Shown: positions 44,665 to 53,657, counted from the first letter of the stretch. The stretch: 59,780 nt of DNA from SpSt-1165 sp964391725 (GCA_964391725.1 CAYMNB010000013.1:1-59780); one strand, 5' to 3'. Program-made: numbers and translations. Notes: a model not told the origin generated them from the sequence alone.

Positions 44665-45513
44665 TCATTCCTCCTCATTCTTTTTCTTACCTTTAGCGCC
44701 TTTGGCAGCAGCACCGCCGGCAATGCCAGCGCCTGCCACACCGCCCACGCCTTTCAATACATCTTCCGAGGAGACTGATCCTTGTGAATCTGCGCCTCCA
44801 CCACCCTGGGTGCCTGCCTGATTGTTGGCAGCACCCACATTCTCACCGCCGCCACCCCCACCGCCGGTCATGTGATCTGCCATACCACCCCCCTGGGGTG
44901 CTCCGCCCCCACCGCCGCCGATATTGGTCTGGCCGCCTGTACCGCCTACGCCCATCTTGACACCGCCCTGCACCCCCTGCGAACCGCTCTGGCTGCCCCC
45001 ACCACCACCGCCTCCGCCGGTGCTTCCACCGCCAGCCCCGGTCTGCGTATCACTTCGTGCCTGTTCTGTCCCTTGAACTGTCTCCGACTGGGTACCCCCT
45101 CCCATACCCGCGCCGGTGCCGCCGCCAGCGATTCCGCTGGCGCCAATTCCGCTGAAGTCACCGAATTGAAGATTGCTGACATCAATGCCGCCGCCACCAC
45201 CGCTGCCCTCAATCTGGCCGTCCGAGAAATAACTTTTACTTTCATTGTCGGCTTCGTCAAAAAGCGCAGTAATTTTTCGCATGATCTCAGCCCCAAATTG
45301 ATAGCCGCCACTCAAACGTTCTGCCGCCGGCAGTACCTCCTGGTAAAACTCATCAAAGAATTTGTCAGCAGCGGCTCCCAACCATTGGCTTTCCAGTGCC
45401 TGCGCTCTTTGCCGCAACTCACTGATCATCGAGGAAAAATCTTCCGCTTTGGTGTCAAAATTCTGGGCAAACCTGCCCAAAACATCATAATCAACTTGTA
45501 GATGATCTGCCAT
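44665..45513 (-). CDS. WXG100 protein with long glycine-rich C-terminal tail
   Basis: Residues 1-100 form a WXG100 hairpin with SQWLGAAADKFF at the turn. About 180 residues of Gly/Ser/Gln/Ala tail follow, ending in a basic and then acidic stretch (KGKKKNEEE). The tail holds several runs of seven to eight glycines. WXG100 fused to low-complexity extensions suggests an exported structural or surface protein, or a spacer for a cargo. It begins ten bases downstream of the VWA-FHA gene; GGTAGGATGGGAG lies before the ATG at 45513. The gap to the next gene is 117 bases and has a GCCCGG/CTGGGC hairpin. Confidence 0.85.
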   Translation of the reverse strand: MADHLQVDYDVLGRFAQNFDTKAEDFSSMISELRQRAQALESQWLGAAADKFFDEFYQEVLPAAERLSGGYQFGAEIMRKITALFDEADNESKSYFSDGQIEGSGGGGGIDVSNLQFGDFSGIGASGIAGGGTGAGMGGGTQSETVQGTEQARSDTQTGAGGGSTGGGGGGGGSQSGSQGVQGGVKMGVGGTGGQTNIGGGGGGAPQGGGMADHMTGGGGGGGENVGAANNQAGTQGGGGADSQGSVSSEDVLKGVGGVAGAGIAGGAAAKGAKGKKKNEEE

Positions 45514-45523
45514 ATCTCCCATC

Positions 45524-47785
45524 CTACCTGCGTTCAAACCTGAGTACGATATCCCGTCCAATTTCGATCATGGCGCCGTTCGCCAGCGGCACCGCCTGCC
45601 CGGCTGGCAGGCGCTTGCCGTTCACCTGGGTGCCGTTGCTGCTGTTCAGATCCGTGATAAAGTAATTCTGCCTGCCATCGCTGGTAATCTGCGCATGTTT
45701 GCGCGACACGCTGTTGACATTTATCACCAGATTACCTTCCGTGCGCCCGATCACATAGGGCATTTGCTGAATCACCCATTGCTGCGGCTGCAAGCCTTTC
45801 ACCACCGTCAACTGCGGCGGCAAGCTTTGGCTGGTGCGGGTGACTGGCTCCGGCGCTGGTGCCTGGCGGTCATACAACACCGTCTGGTCAGCCTGCTGTG
45901 CCGGGCGCGGCGTGGACGCTTTCACTGGGGAGGGTGAAGGAGAAGCTTTGGTGCTGGGCAGGAACGGCTCATCATTAGCGATTGCCTGCAATCCATCCGG
46001 CAACTGGTTCTTCTTGCCTTTCTTCCCCAGCTGCCCCGACATCACCGGCGTGCTGCTGAGGTTTTTCTGGCGCGAAGACGAAATCACCAGGAATACCACC
46101 ACAAACAACACGACACCCGCAATAATGGCAATGAATACCGGCATAGCAATTAACGCCACGTTCAGGCGTGTTAGCAGTCCAGGCTGTTGATAAGTGACTT
46201 CGTCCACCTGCGCCACCGACAATACCTGGTTGTTGGTATCCAGCAGCCGCAAAACAATAGCATACTTACCGCTGGCAAGTCGGCTTTCTGTGGTCGAAAG
46301 CTCAAGCCTGCCGCCTGCTGCCGCATCCGCTGGCAGGTTGAATTGTGAATCCTTCACCTGGATGTTGGTAGCCTTGTTGACCAGCCAGCCGTCAAAACCG
46401 CCCACCTGCTGCGGATTGGTCAGGGCAACATTCAGGACAAAACTGGTGCCATCCTGTGTCACCGAATTGATCGTCAGGGTGGGCAGAATCCCGCTGGGGT
46501 CATAGGTAAACTCATGCACCAGTTCTGTGGTTTGGCCCTCGCGCGGCGAGGTAGAAAGCACGAAAGCGGTATTGGCCTCACGGCTGATGGCCGACATGCG
46601 CAATTCATACTTGCGATTGGCTGTCAATAGATCGGTGGGAATGGTGAAGCGGTTAAAACCCTCTGGATCGTCGAAGTTCAGATCCGTCACCTTGGCACCG
46701 GAATCAGTGTCCCAGATCGCCACCTTGACATAGCCGACCAGTTCCGGCGAAGTGATCGTCATCTGCAGGTCGTAATCCTGTGTTTCAGCCAACAGCTGAA
46801 GCCCATCGAAGCGCATCTGCACCGGGCTGGCCGGGCCGGGGTAATCGGTTTCTGAATTGATGAAGAAAGCTGTATTCAGGGTTGTGTCGTCATCAAATGT
46901 GATCGTGAACACAGCTTCATTCTGGTCTTTTCGCGGAAAAATGGTGGCTTCTGCCATCATCTGGGTCTTCAACGATTCCATGATCTGCGAAAAAGCCTGG
47001 GGCAGATCGTTCACTTCTGCCACGATGGAATAACCGCCGGTGAAACCAGCAATGTTACGCAGTTCCACCTCATTGATGTTGCCGGCTGTACTGCGCAGCC
47101 CAACGGTGTGGATGGGTACACCCAGTTCAACAGCCTTGTCCACCAGTTCCTGATAGGTATGCTTGCTGCAGGGCTGGCCGCCGGTGGTCTCGTCCTTGCC
47201 ATCGGTAAACAAAATCACCCCCCGCCGCCCATAGGGCGCATCTGCCTGTGCTTCCACCGACAAATAAGCGGAATCATACAGGCAGGTGCCTTTGTTGATG
47301 GTGGCATACTGGTCAATGGCATAATTCACGAGAGTCAGGTTCTGGGTGAAATCCTGCAGCAGGCTGATCTCTTCATTAAATTGCACCACCCCAAAGTAAG
47401 CGTTCTCCGGCGGGTTGGTCAGCGCGATCTTGGCGGCGTCGCGCAGTTTCTGTGCATTGCCCGCCATACTGCCGCTGGCATCCAGCAGCAACGTCAGGTA
47501 AATGGGCAGGTCTGGCGGGCTGATCAAGGCAGGTGAAGTGTAACCGGTGCCAACCAGCGTCACCTGCGCGCTTTGCGGACGCGGCCTGGTGATCGGTTCA
47601 CCGCTGCTTGAATCAAACAGGTTGAAATACAGTTTGAGATTCATCGCATCCTGATTCTCAACCGTTTGAATGATATCAATGCGAATCACACCCTGTGCCA
47701 CTGCAAAAACAGGGGCAACCGCCTGTACCCATAAGACACCAATCAATGTGAGTGAGATGAAAAGTCTGGATAGGGTCGCCTTCAC
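45524..47785 (-). CDS. VWA-domain membrane protein with cytoplasmic FHA domain
   Basis: A signal peptide or anchor lies at residues 1-29. The von Willebrand A domain (about 95-290) has MIDAS residues DASGSM near residue 103 and LFTDGKDE. Three beta-rich regions follow, then a helix (about 548-570, FIAIIAGVVLFVVVFLV), a Pro/Ser linker and a C-terminal FHA domain (VIGRTEGN, VSRKHAQI, SSNGTQVNGK). Thus VWA is outside and FHA inside. It may join an extracellular adhesion or pore function to phosphorylation signals. It heads the secretion operon; GTG start after AAGGAG. I know of no described type VII component with this layout. Confidence 0.9.
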   Translation of the reverse strand: MKATLSRLFISLTLIGVLWVQAVAPVFAVAQGVIRIDIIQTVENQDAMNLKLYFNLFDSSSGEPITRPRPQSAQVTLVGTGYTSPALISPPDLPIYLTLLLDASGSMAGNAQKLRDAAKIALTNPPENAYFGVVQFNEEISLLQDFTQNLTLVNYAIDQYATINKGTCLYDSAYLSVEAQADAPYGRRGVILFTDGKDETTGGQPCSKHTYQELVDKAVELGVPIHTVGLRSTAGNINEVELRNIAGFTGGYSIVAEVNDLPQAFSQIMESLKTQMMAEATIFPRKDQNEAVFTITFDDDTTLNTAFFINSETDYPGPASPVQMRFDGLQLLAETQDYDLQMTITSPELVGYVKVAIWDTDSGAKVTDLNFDDPEGFNRFTIPTDLLTANRKYELRMSAISREANTAFVLSTSPREGQTTELVHEFTYDPSGILPTLTINSVTQDGTSFVLNVALTNPQQVGGFDGWLVNKATNIQVKDSQFNLPADAAAGGRLELSTTESRLASGKYAIVLRLLDTNNQVLSVAQVDEVTYQQPGLLTRLNVALIAMPVFIAIIAGVVLFVVVFLVISSSRQKNLSSTPVMSGQLGKKGKKNQLPDGLQAIANDEPFLPSTKASPSPSPVKASTPRPAQQADQTVLYDRQAPAPEPVTRTSQSLPPQLTVVKGLQPQQWVIQQMPYVIGRTEGNLVINVNSVSRKHAQITSDGRQNYFITDLNSSNGTQVNGKRLPAGQAVPLANGAMIEIGRDIVLRFERR

Positions 47786-47816
47786 GAACAGCTCCTTATT
47801 AAAACCAGAAGGGTGG

Positions 47817-47850
47817 ATTATTAATAATCATTAACCCGTGATTTATTATA
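47817..47850 (-). promoter_or_regulatory. -10 element and palindromic operator candidate before the secretion operon
   Basis: Minus-strand TATAAT at 47850-47845 and a perfect 12-base palindrome ATTATTAATAAT at 47817-47828, falling where transcription would have just begun. The -35 region is not close to consensus. The palindrome could be a repressor site. Confidence 0.4.
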
Positions 47851-48007
47851 CAATCAGACCCCTAAAAAGAAAAGAATATTTAAGGTTTTTCTTGTAAATA
47901 TTATGATTAATTGCGGGGATTTTATATCTCTATTGTCCGTTATAACCATGATAAATACAAGCTTTTCTTGCCAGATTCGCCCGTCACTCAACAAAATTGT
48001 GATTTAA

Positions 48008-48979
48008 TTACGGCAAGGCAGATACCTTTTTTGCTGCTTGTTCCATCAACTGCGACAGTTCGAACGGCGCACCTTTCTCCGGCGCCAGCTGCAGCGAAAG
48101 AGCCCCCTGTTCACACTTGCTGACGCACACCCCGCAGCCCATACACTCAGCTTCGTTCACCTGCAGCACGCCGTCGAGAAGCGCAAGCGCGCCGAACTGG
48201 CAATACGTAGCGCAGGTGCCGCAGGCCTGGCATTGCTGTTGGGCAACGGATACCAGATAACCGGAGGATGCCAGCATCGGCACTGCGTTGCGGTGCGCGC
48301 GCATCGCCCCACAGCAGCATGCACAGCAATTGCAGATGGCGTAGAAGCGCCCCAGCATGGCATCTTTGAAAAAGGCGTGGTGCACATGCCCGCGCTGGTC
48401 TTCTTCTTCCAGTATCTTTTCTGCCTCCGCCGCGTTGATCTGGCGTGATCTTTCAGGGTGGTGCGCCAGCACATACGAAGCGAACGGCTCCCCTACGATC
48501 AGGCACACATCCAGCGGCAAGCATGGATTTTCCTGCGCCTCGCGGCAGGGGCAGTCCAGCACCACAATATGGTCGGGATGATGCATGATCAAGGCGCGCG
48601 CGTCTACATATGGAATCACCTGTTCGAGGTCCTCAATACGGATATCTTCTTTGACCTGTACCAGGGTTTTGGCGCTCTCCAATGGCAGCGCCTTGCCATG
48701 GTAAGTATCCGCAATCGTGCCGCTTTTCACCGTGAGCGAATGCTGACGGGTATCGTGCTTTTTGGGATGAAATTTTGACCAGGCATTCAACAATGGCACA
48801 AAGAGCTTTGCCAGCCAGTGATTGGCGGTGCCGACCGCGATGTAGAGATAGGGAAAGGTGATATACACATAACCATGCAGACGGTCAAACCAGGAAAACC
48901 CTTCAATGGTATCAGCTTCCTGATAGAATTGCTGCCGGGCATGCCTGCGGCTGTTGGTGGGTAGTTCTCGAACTTGCAT
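48008..48979 (-). CDS. Multi-cluster ferredoxin-like iron-sulfur protein
   Basis: 323 residues. Two classic 4Fe-4S motifs are at the C-terminal side, CQACGTCATYCQFG and CMGCGVCVSKCEQG. Further Cys clusters lie at CPCREAQENPC near residue 135 and in CNCCACCCGAM near residue 225. The N-terminal part is without recognised domain. It may pass electrons between the NuoEFG-like diaphorase and another partner. It is the last gene of the minus-strand run from NuoE; start ATG after GGAGG. The exact family is not identified. Confidence 0.8.
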   Translation of the reverse strand: MQVRELPTNSRRHARQQFYQEADTIEGFSWFDRLHGYVYITFPYLYIAVGTANHWLAKLFVPLLNAWSKFHPKKHDTRQHSLTVKSGTIADTYHGKALPLESAKTLVQVKEDIRIEDLEQVIPYVDARALIMHHPDHIVVLDCPCREAQENPCLPLDVCLIVGEPFASYVLAHHPERSRQINAAEAEKILEEEDQRGHVHHAFFKDAMLGRFYAICNCCACCCGAMRAHRNAVPMLASSGYLVSVAQQQCQACGTCATYCQFGALALLDGVLQVNEAECMGCGVCVSKCEQGALSLQLAPEKGAPFELSQLMEQAAKKVSALP

Positions 48980-49082
48980 GGGAAACCTCCAGTAGGGTCA
49001 GAAGGCAGAATGATGTGCTGATTGTAAACGAATACTTTGGTGCAAACGAGCAAAGCCTTTGTTCCGTAGGGCAGTTGACATT

Positions 49083-50192
49083 TCACGGTGATGGTTGGCC
49101 TATTGTTTTCCTGAGACCTTCCTGCTGGTTTGCCATAAGCGCATCCTGATAGACAAAGAAATTGACCCCGTCTGCCCCGCCTGCCGCTGCCTGTTGCATG
49201 CTCTCATCGAGGCTATCATCCGCCAATTGAATAATGGGGATCAAGCGTCTGTCATCGCCGATCAACTGTCGCGCTTTGCGCGTTTCTGACGCCACCGCGG
49301 TGGGTGAGAACCCACGCTCTCGGATGGCATCGGGGTCTTTGAAACCAGTCATGTCCAGCCCGGTCAGGGCGTGCAGCAGCAATAAGACACGCTCGAATGG
49401 CAGCAGTCGTTTGGTTAATTCATCTGCCAAAACGCTCAATTCAAAGTTAAGGCAGGCCGGCCCCTGCTGCGCCTGGTAATGACGGTAAATCATCGGCGAG
49501 AAGATATCCACATATCCGCGCAGATCGCCATAATGCTGCCCGACCAGCGGTGCCAGTGATGGTGTAAAGAGGAAGATGCCGGTTTCCAAAGCAGGATTCA
49601 CTCCCTTGACTGTGCGCGCAAAGTTCTGCAGATGTTCGCTGGTGCAGGCGCGCCGGAATGCCAGCCAGTCAGCCAGGCCAGCCAGATGATCCAGTACAAA
49701 CGACAGGCCCTGTGCAGGGGTATTGTCATACAGCACCCCCACCGCTGCGCGCATACGCGCGAAGTCTAACCCCATTTTTTTTGCTTTCGCCTCGCACACC
49801 GGGCAGAAACAGGTGTAAAAAGCATCCGCCACAGGGCTGGAAGCTGGCGAAGCAAAGCGCACCCCATCGATGAACACTCCCCGGATGCCGTCTGTGCCGG
49901 CCATCTCAGCGATCTGTGTCAGGTTATGGCGGCGCACATCCGGCTGGTTGGGGCAGGTGGAACCAAACCACAACTGCGGTTTGCCGTTGATATCGCGCGC
50001 GAGATATTCCTCGCCGTCAAACGGCGCACTGGCGCCATACGCCCCGCTGCACAGGTAGACAGACAGTCCAAGCTGCCCGGCTTCCTCGATCAGGGCGGGA
50101 TCGTTACCGACCACAGCTTGAAAACCCAAATTCTTCAATAAAGCCAGGGATTTTGGAATATCACTGCCCGCTCCAAACATCCAGTACTGCAT
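49083..50192 (-). CDS. Conserved TIM-barrel-like protein of unknown function
   Basis: 369 residues. The pattern of alternating strands, GIRGVFIDGVRFASP and CFCPVCEAKAKKMG (Cys pair) resembles the putative glycoside-hydrolase-like TIM barrels found next to surface or metabolic genes. VDIFSPMIYRH and LIPIIQLADDS support a barrel. No catalytic assignment can be made. Start ATG follows AGGAGG. It is 66 bases past the NuoG-like gene and may be in the same operon. Confidence 0.68.
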   Translation of the reverse strand: MQYWMFGAGSDIPKSLALLKNLGFQAVVGNDPALIEEAGQLGLSVYLCSGAYGASAPFDGEEYLARDINGKPQLWFGSTCPNQPDVRRHNLTQIAEMAGTDGIRGVFIDGVRFASPASSPVADAFYTCFCPVCEAKAKKMGLDFARMRAAVGVLYDNTPAQGLSFVLDHLAGLADWLAFRRACTSEHLQNFARTVKGVNPALETGIFLFTPSLAPLVGQHYGDLRGYVDIFSPMIYRHYQAQQGPACLNFELSVLADELTKRLLPFERVLLLLHALTGLDMTGFKDPDAIRERGFSPTAVASETRKARQLIGDDRRLIPIIQLADDSLDESMQQAAAGGADGVNFFVYQDALMANQQEGLRKTIGQPSP

Positions 50193-50257
50193 GGCGCACC
50201 TCCTGTGGGAATGTTGCTGTCAGTCTACCACGTCTGGCGCGGGCCTACTATCAAAAT

Positions 50258-51706
50258 TTAAACCGTCATCTCCTCCAAAAGCGCCAGCATAGCCACCGAT
50301 GACAGCACCCCTTCCGGCGCCTGCAAGTGGGCCTGACGGGTCTGTTCCCTGCCCATCAGGTTAACGTAAGTACCGCCTTCTTCCAGCCAGGTCGGTGCCG
50401 GCAGCACAACGTCGACCTCCTCCAGCCAATCATAAAGATAAGCACTCTGCACCACCGTATACTCTGCCTGACGGCATGCCGCAGCCATCGCTTCGTGGTC
50501 AGGATCATCGCCCAGCATCACGATTACCGCGCCGCCATCGACCGTGAGCGGGTCTGTCAGGCCTATCTTACGCGCCGCAGCGCTGTTGGCTTTGCCTCGT
50601 TTGCCGAACATCTCCGGCTCTACCACCGCCAGCCTGGGGTCATGCGCCACCGACAGCACCTCGTCATACCCATCCGCCGACCATTCGCTGCTAGTCACAA
50701 TCTGGCAGCCCCATTCGTTGAACACCTGCTGAAAACGTTGCAGCACTTCTCCTGAGTAGCGTGCCGAAATGACCGCCGCGGCAGGTTTGCCCGCCATCTG
50801 CTCCTGCAACACCGTCAGTGCTTCCTGCCACGACACCGGTTCCAGCCTGCCATCCATACGCATCAATGGCTGTTTGACCCGCGTCTGCGACAGGTTCGCC
50901 ACCGCTGTAAAACGGCCTTTTTCGCATAACACTCCATGATTGACCGCGCCCTCCCAATCGCCGCTGATGCGCACCAGTTGGTTATGCAGGCTATAGACCA
51001 TGGTCTGGCAGCCAAGGCCGCACTCCACGCAAACTCCCGGCTCGCCCTCCAATGCCCGGGCAAAGTCCATCATCGGGTTGCGCTTTTCCAAAATCGCGCC
51101 GGTGGGGCATACCTGCAAACAGGTGCCGCAGTTGACGCATGAGCTTTCGCCCCACGGCAGCCCGTAATCGGTGGTCAGGGTCATGGCAGCCCCGCGGTGT
51201 TCTGGCACGAGCACATGCTGCCCCGCCAGTTCTTCACACGCCCGCACACAACGCTGGCACAAAATGCAGCGGTTATGGTCCCACGTCATATAGGGGTGCG
51301 AGGTATCCAGCGGATAGACATCCCAGTTGGGATGCACGTCCCAATGATCCATATCAACCTGGTAAGCAGCCGCCTGCAATTCGCAGGTGCTGGACGTTTT
51401 GGGGCAGTACATGCAGAAATGATTGCGCTCGCTGAAGATCAACGAAAGCACAAAACGGCGTGCTTCGCGTACCTTGGGCGTGTCGGTGTGCACCACCATG
51501 CCCTCCTGCGCCGGATACGTGCAGGAAGTTTGCAGTGTATTGATGCCTTCCACCTCGACCACACACATGCGGCAGCCGCCGTGCGAGGTCAACGCTTCGA
51601 ATTCGCACAGGTGCGGAATCTCGATGCCGGCCTGTTTGGCGGCGCGGAAGATGGTGGTGTTTTCTGCGACAGCTATCCGCTGTTTATCAATGGTCAGGTT
51701 AATCAT
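50258..51706 (-). CDS. NuoG-like iron-sulfur subunit, short form
   Basis: The N-terminal 2Fe-2S domain (Cys in CEFEALTSHGGCRMC), the His-Cys cluster region (HFCMYCPKTSSTC) and two 4Fe-4S motifs (CILCQRCVRAC, CVNCGTCLQVC) match NuoG/HydA N-termini. A molybdopterin-oxidoreductase 4Fe-4S domain (CVECGLGCQTMV) and about 200 residues of a reduced second domain follow. Full NuoG or formate dehydrogenase subunits are far longer, so the catalytic part is truncated. ATG 51706 overlaps the NuoF stop (ATGA). It would carry electrons from the NuoEF diaphorase. Confidence 0.88.
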   Translation of the reverse strand: MINLTIDKQRIAVAENTTIFRAAKQAGIEIPHLCEFEALTSHGGCRMCVVEVEGINTLQTSCTYPAQEGMVVHTDTPKVREARRFVLSLIFSERNHFCMYCPKTSSTCELQAAAYQVDMDHWDVHPNWDVYPLDTSHPYMTWDHNRCILCQRCVRACEELAGQHVLVPEHRGAAMTLTTDYGLPWGESSCVNCGTCLQVCPTGAILEKRNPMMDFARALEGEPGVCVECGLGCQTMVYSLHNQLVRISGDWEGAVNHGVLCEKGRFTAVANLSQTRVKQPLMRMDGRLEPVSWQEALTVLQEQMAGKPAAAVISARYSGEVLQRFQQVFNEWGCQIVTSSEWSADGYDEVLSVAHDPRLAVVEPEMFGKRGKANSAAARKIGLTDPLTVDGGAVIVMLGDDPDHEAMAAACRQAEYTVVQSAYLYDWLEEVDVVLPAPTWLEEGGTYVNLMGREQTRQAHLQAPEGVLSSVAMLALLEEMTV

Positions 51707-53040
51707 CGCACACCATACCTTTCTGCCTGAAGGGTTTGAACCGGCTGCATGCGGCATGCATCCGCCGGACAGCGCCGTTCTTCAATATGCGCCTCAATCT
51801 CTTCACGGAAATATTTAATTGCACCGCCCAACGGTATCCCGATGGCGTTGCCCAACCCGCAGTTAGCCCCTTCGGTCAGGTGCGAGGCAAACCAGGCCAA
51901 ATTGTCAACATCGTCATGCCTGCCCTCACCTGCCGCAATGCGCGTGAGTATTTCCCGTCCTTTGCGTGAGCCGATGCGGCAGGGAGCGCAGCGCCCGCAA
52001 CTCTCTTTGCTGAAGAAGTTGAACACCACCCGCACCAGATCGACGATGCAGGTGCTGTGGTCGCAGATCAACAGCGAACCTGAACCCAGGAATATGCCCG
52101 CCTCCTGAAAAGCCTCATACGCCAATGGAACATCCTGCAAGCTGGCAGGTACAATCGAACCGCTGGAACCGCCGGTCATGGCAAGTTTCATGGTCGAGCC
52201 GGGCAGCATGCCGCCTGCAAATTCATCCACAATCTCGCGCATGGTGGTGCCCATCGGTACTTCGATGAAGCCACGCTGCTGCACATGCCCCAGTAATGTG
52301 AATACCTTGGTGCCTTTGCTCTTTTCGGTGCCGATTTTTTGATACCATTCCGCCCCATTCAACAGGATCGGCGCCACGTTCGCCAGCGTTTCCACATTGT
52401 TGACCACGGTCGGCTTGCCCCACAAACCTGAGGTGGTCGGATACGGCGGACGGCGGCGTGGTTCAGCGCGTTTGCCCTCGATTGATTCGATCAAAGCCGT
52501 TTCTTCGCCGCACACATATCCACCCGCCCCCACGTGCAGATGAATATGGAAAGAAAAATCACCGCCAAAGATGTTTTCACCCAGAAAGCCGAATTCCTGC
52601 GCCTTCTGCAGCGCCAAACGCACCCGCTCCTGACACAATTTGTATTCACCGCGGATATAGATGAAGCCTTCTGTGGCACCGCACGCATACCCGGCGATTA
52701 TCATAGCCTCGATGATACTGTGCGGGTCATTTTCCAATATAAGGCGGTCTTTGAACGCGCCTGGCTCGCTCTCATCGGCATTGCAGACAATATAGTGCTG
52801 GTCGCTCTGGCTGGAACGCACATACTTCCACTTGGTGCCGGCCGGAAAACCCGCCCCACCCCTTCCGCGCAAGCCTGAGCGGCTGATCTCTTCGATCACT
52901 TCCGTCGGGGTGAGTTGCTTAATCGCTTTCTCAAGCGCCTTATAACCATCGTACGCAAGGTAATATTCGATCTTTTCCGGGTCGGTCTTGCCCACCCGCC
53001 GCAGGACAATGCGTGTTTGTTTCGCCAACAGATCGTTCAT
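51703..53040 (-). CDS. nuoF: NuoF-like NADH-binding flavoprotein subunit
   Basis: 445 residues. NADH- and FMN-binding motifs are SGLRGRGGAGFPAGTKW near residue 55 and YVCGEETALIESIEG near residue 170. The 4Fe-4S site CGRCAPC and the distal Cys in ANCGLG are present. It oxidises NAD(P)H or reduces NAD(P)+ in complex I, hydrogenase or formate dehydrogenase modules. Unlike HydB/HndC, no C-terminal ferredoxin domain follows, only a short CPADAC remnant. ATG 53040 overlaps the NuoE stop by four bases. Confidence 0.93.
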   Translation of the reverse strand: MNDLLAKQTRIVLRRVGKTDPEKIEYYLAYDGYKALEKAIKQLTPTEVIEEISRSGLRGRGGAGFPAGTKWKYVRSSQSDQHYIVCNADESEPGAFKDRLILENDPHSIIEAMIIAGYACGATEGFIYIRGEYKLCQERVRLALQKAQEFGFLGENIFGGDFSFHIHLHVGAGGYVCGEETALIESIEGKRAEPRRRPPYPTTSGLWGKPTVVNNVETLANVAPILLNGAEWYQKIGTEKSKGTKVFTLLGHVQQRGFIEVPMGTTMREIVDEFAGGMLPGSTMKLAMTGGSSGSIVPASLQDVPLAYEAFQEAGIFLGSGSLLICDHSTCIVDLVRVVFNFFSKESCGRCAPCRIGSRKGREILTRIAAGEGRHDDVDNLAWFASHLTEGANCGLGNAIGIPLGGAIKYFREEIEAHIEERRCPADACRMQPVQTLQAERYGVR

Positions 53041-53531
53041 ACTTCCACCTCCTCGGCATACTGCGCCAGTATCTTCCACAAACGCTCTCGTGTAACGCGG
53101 CTGTAGATGTGGTCGTCGATCACCAGAATGGGCCCCTCAGCACACTGGCCCAAACACGAGGTCTTGATCAGTGTCCAGTTGCCGTCTGCGCTGGTCTCTC
53201 CCGCCGAAATCCCCAATACTTCCTGCAGCATGGCCAACATGGCGTTGCCGCCCGCCAGGTGGCAAGGCGCGCTTTCGCAGAACTGCACCAGATGCTTGCC
53301 ACGCGGTTCCGTCAGCAGCATGGTATAAAAACTCGCCACCGAATACACCTCCCCCACCGGCACATCCAGCCCTTCTGCCAGTGCCACGAAAACAGCCCCG
53401 GAGAGATATCCCAATTTGCGCGTCAGTTCATGCAGCATATCCACCAGCGCACTGCGCTCGCCACCATGCTGCTCGATCACTCCCCTGACTATTTCTTTGA
53501 TGGCGTGTTCATCCAAAGGTGAAGATGGCAT
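53037..53531 (-). CDS. nuoE: NuoE-like 2Fe-2S thioredoxin-fold subunit
   Basis: 164 residues, normal length for NuoE/HydC. The four cluster ligands are seen in CESAPC and CLGQC. The first gene of the operon nuoE-nuoF-short nuoG. Start ATG follows AAAGGAG. A strong promoter 190 bases upstream and a possible leader peptide suggest regulation in the leader. There are no hydrogenase or other complex I genes in the window, so the redox partner is unknown. Confidence 0.92.
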   Translation of the reverse strand: MPSSPLDEHAIKEIVRGVIEQHGGERSALVDMLHELTRKLGYLSGAVFVALAEGLDVPVGEVYSVASFYTMLLTEPRGKHLVQFCESAPCHLAGGNAMLAMLQEVLGISAGETSADGNWTLIKTSCLGQCAEGPILVIDDHIYSRVTRERLWKILAQYAEEVEV

Positions 53532-53657
53532 CGTAACTCCTTTCGTTCAGTGCAATAACCGGTGTATGGCAGAGGATGTCAGGCGGTATCGGCAAAGGGA
53601 GCAAAAATGCGCAATGTTCAATGGAGCATCGATGGAAAGTGTGTATTCAGTTAAGTT

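Noticed and set aside
44690..45200. Simple-sequence repeat array in the GGC/GCC-rich stretch
   Set aside because: It is the in-frame glycine-rich tail of the WXG100 protein; the repeats are codon-level low complexity, not a CRISPR or satellite.
47911..48123. 70-codon plus-strand frame before the Fe-S gene
   Set aside because: No ribosome site and it overlaps the end of the Fe-S gene in antisense.
50258..51706. Formate dehydrogenase catalytic subunit
   Set aside because: The molybdopterin part is too short and the Sec/Cys-bearing active-site region of the full enzyme is missing.
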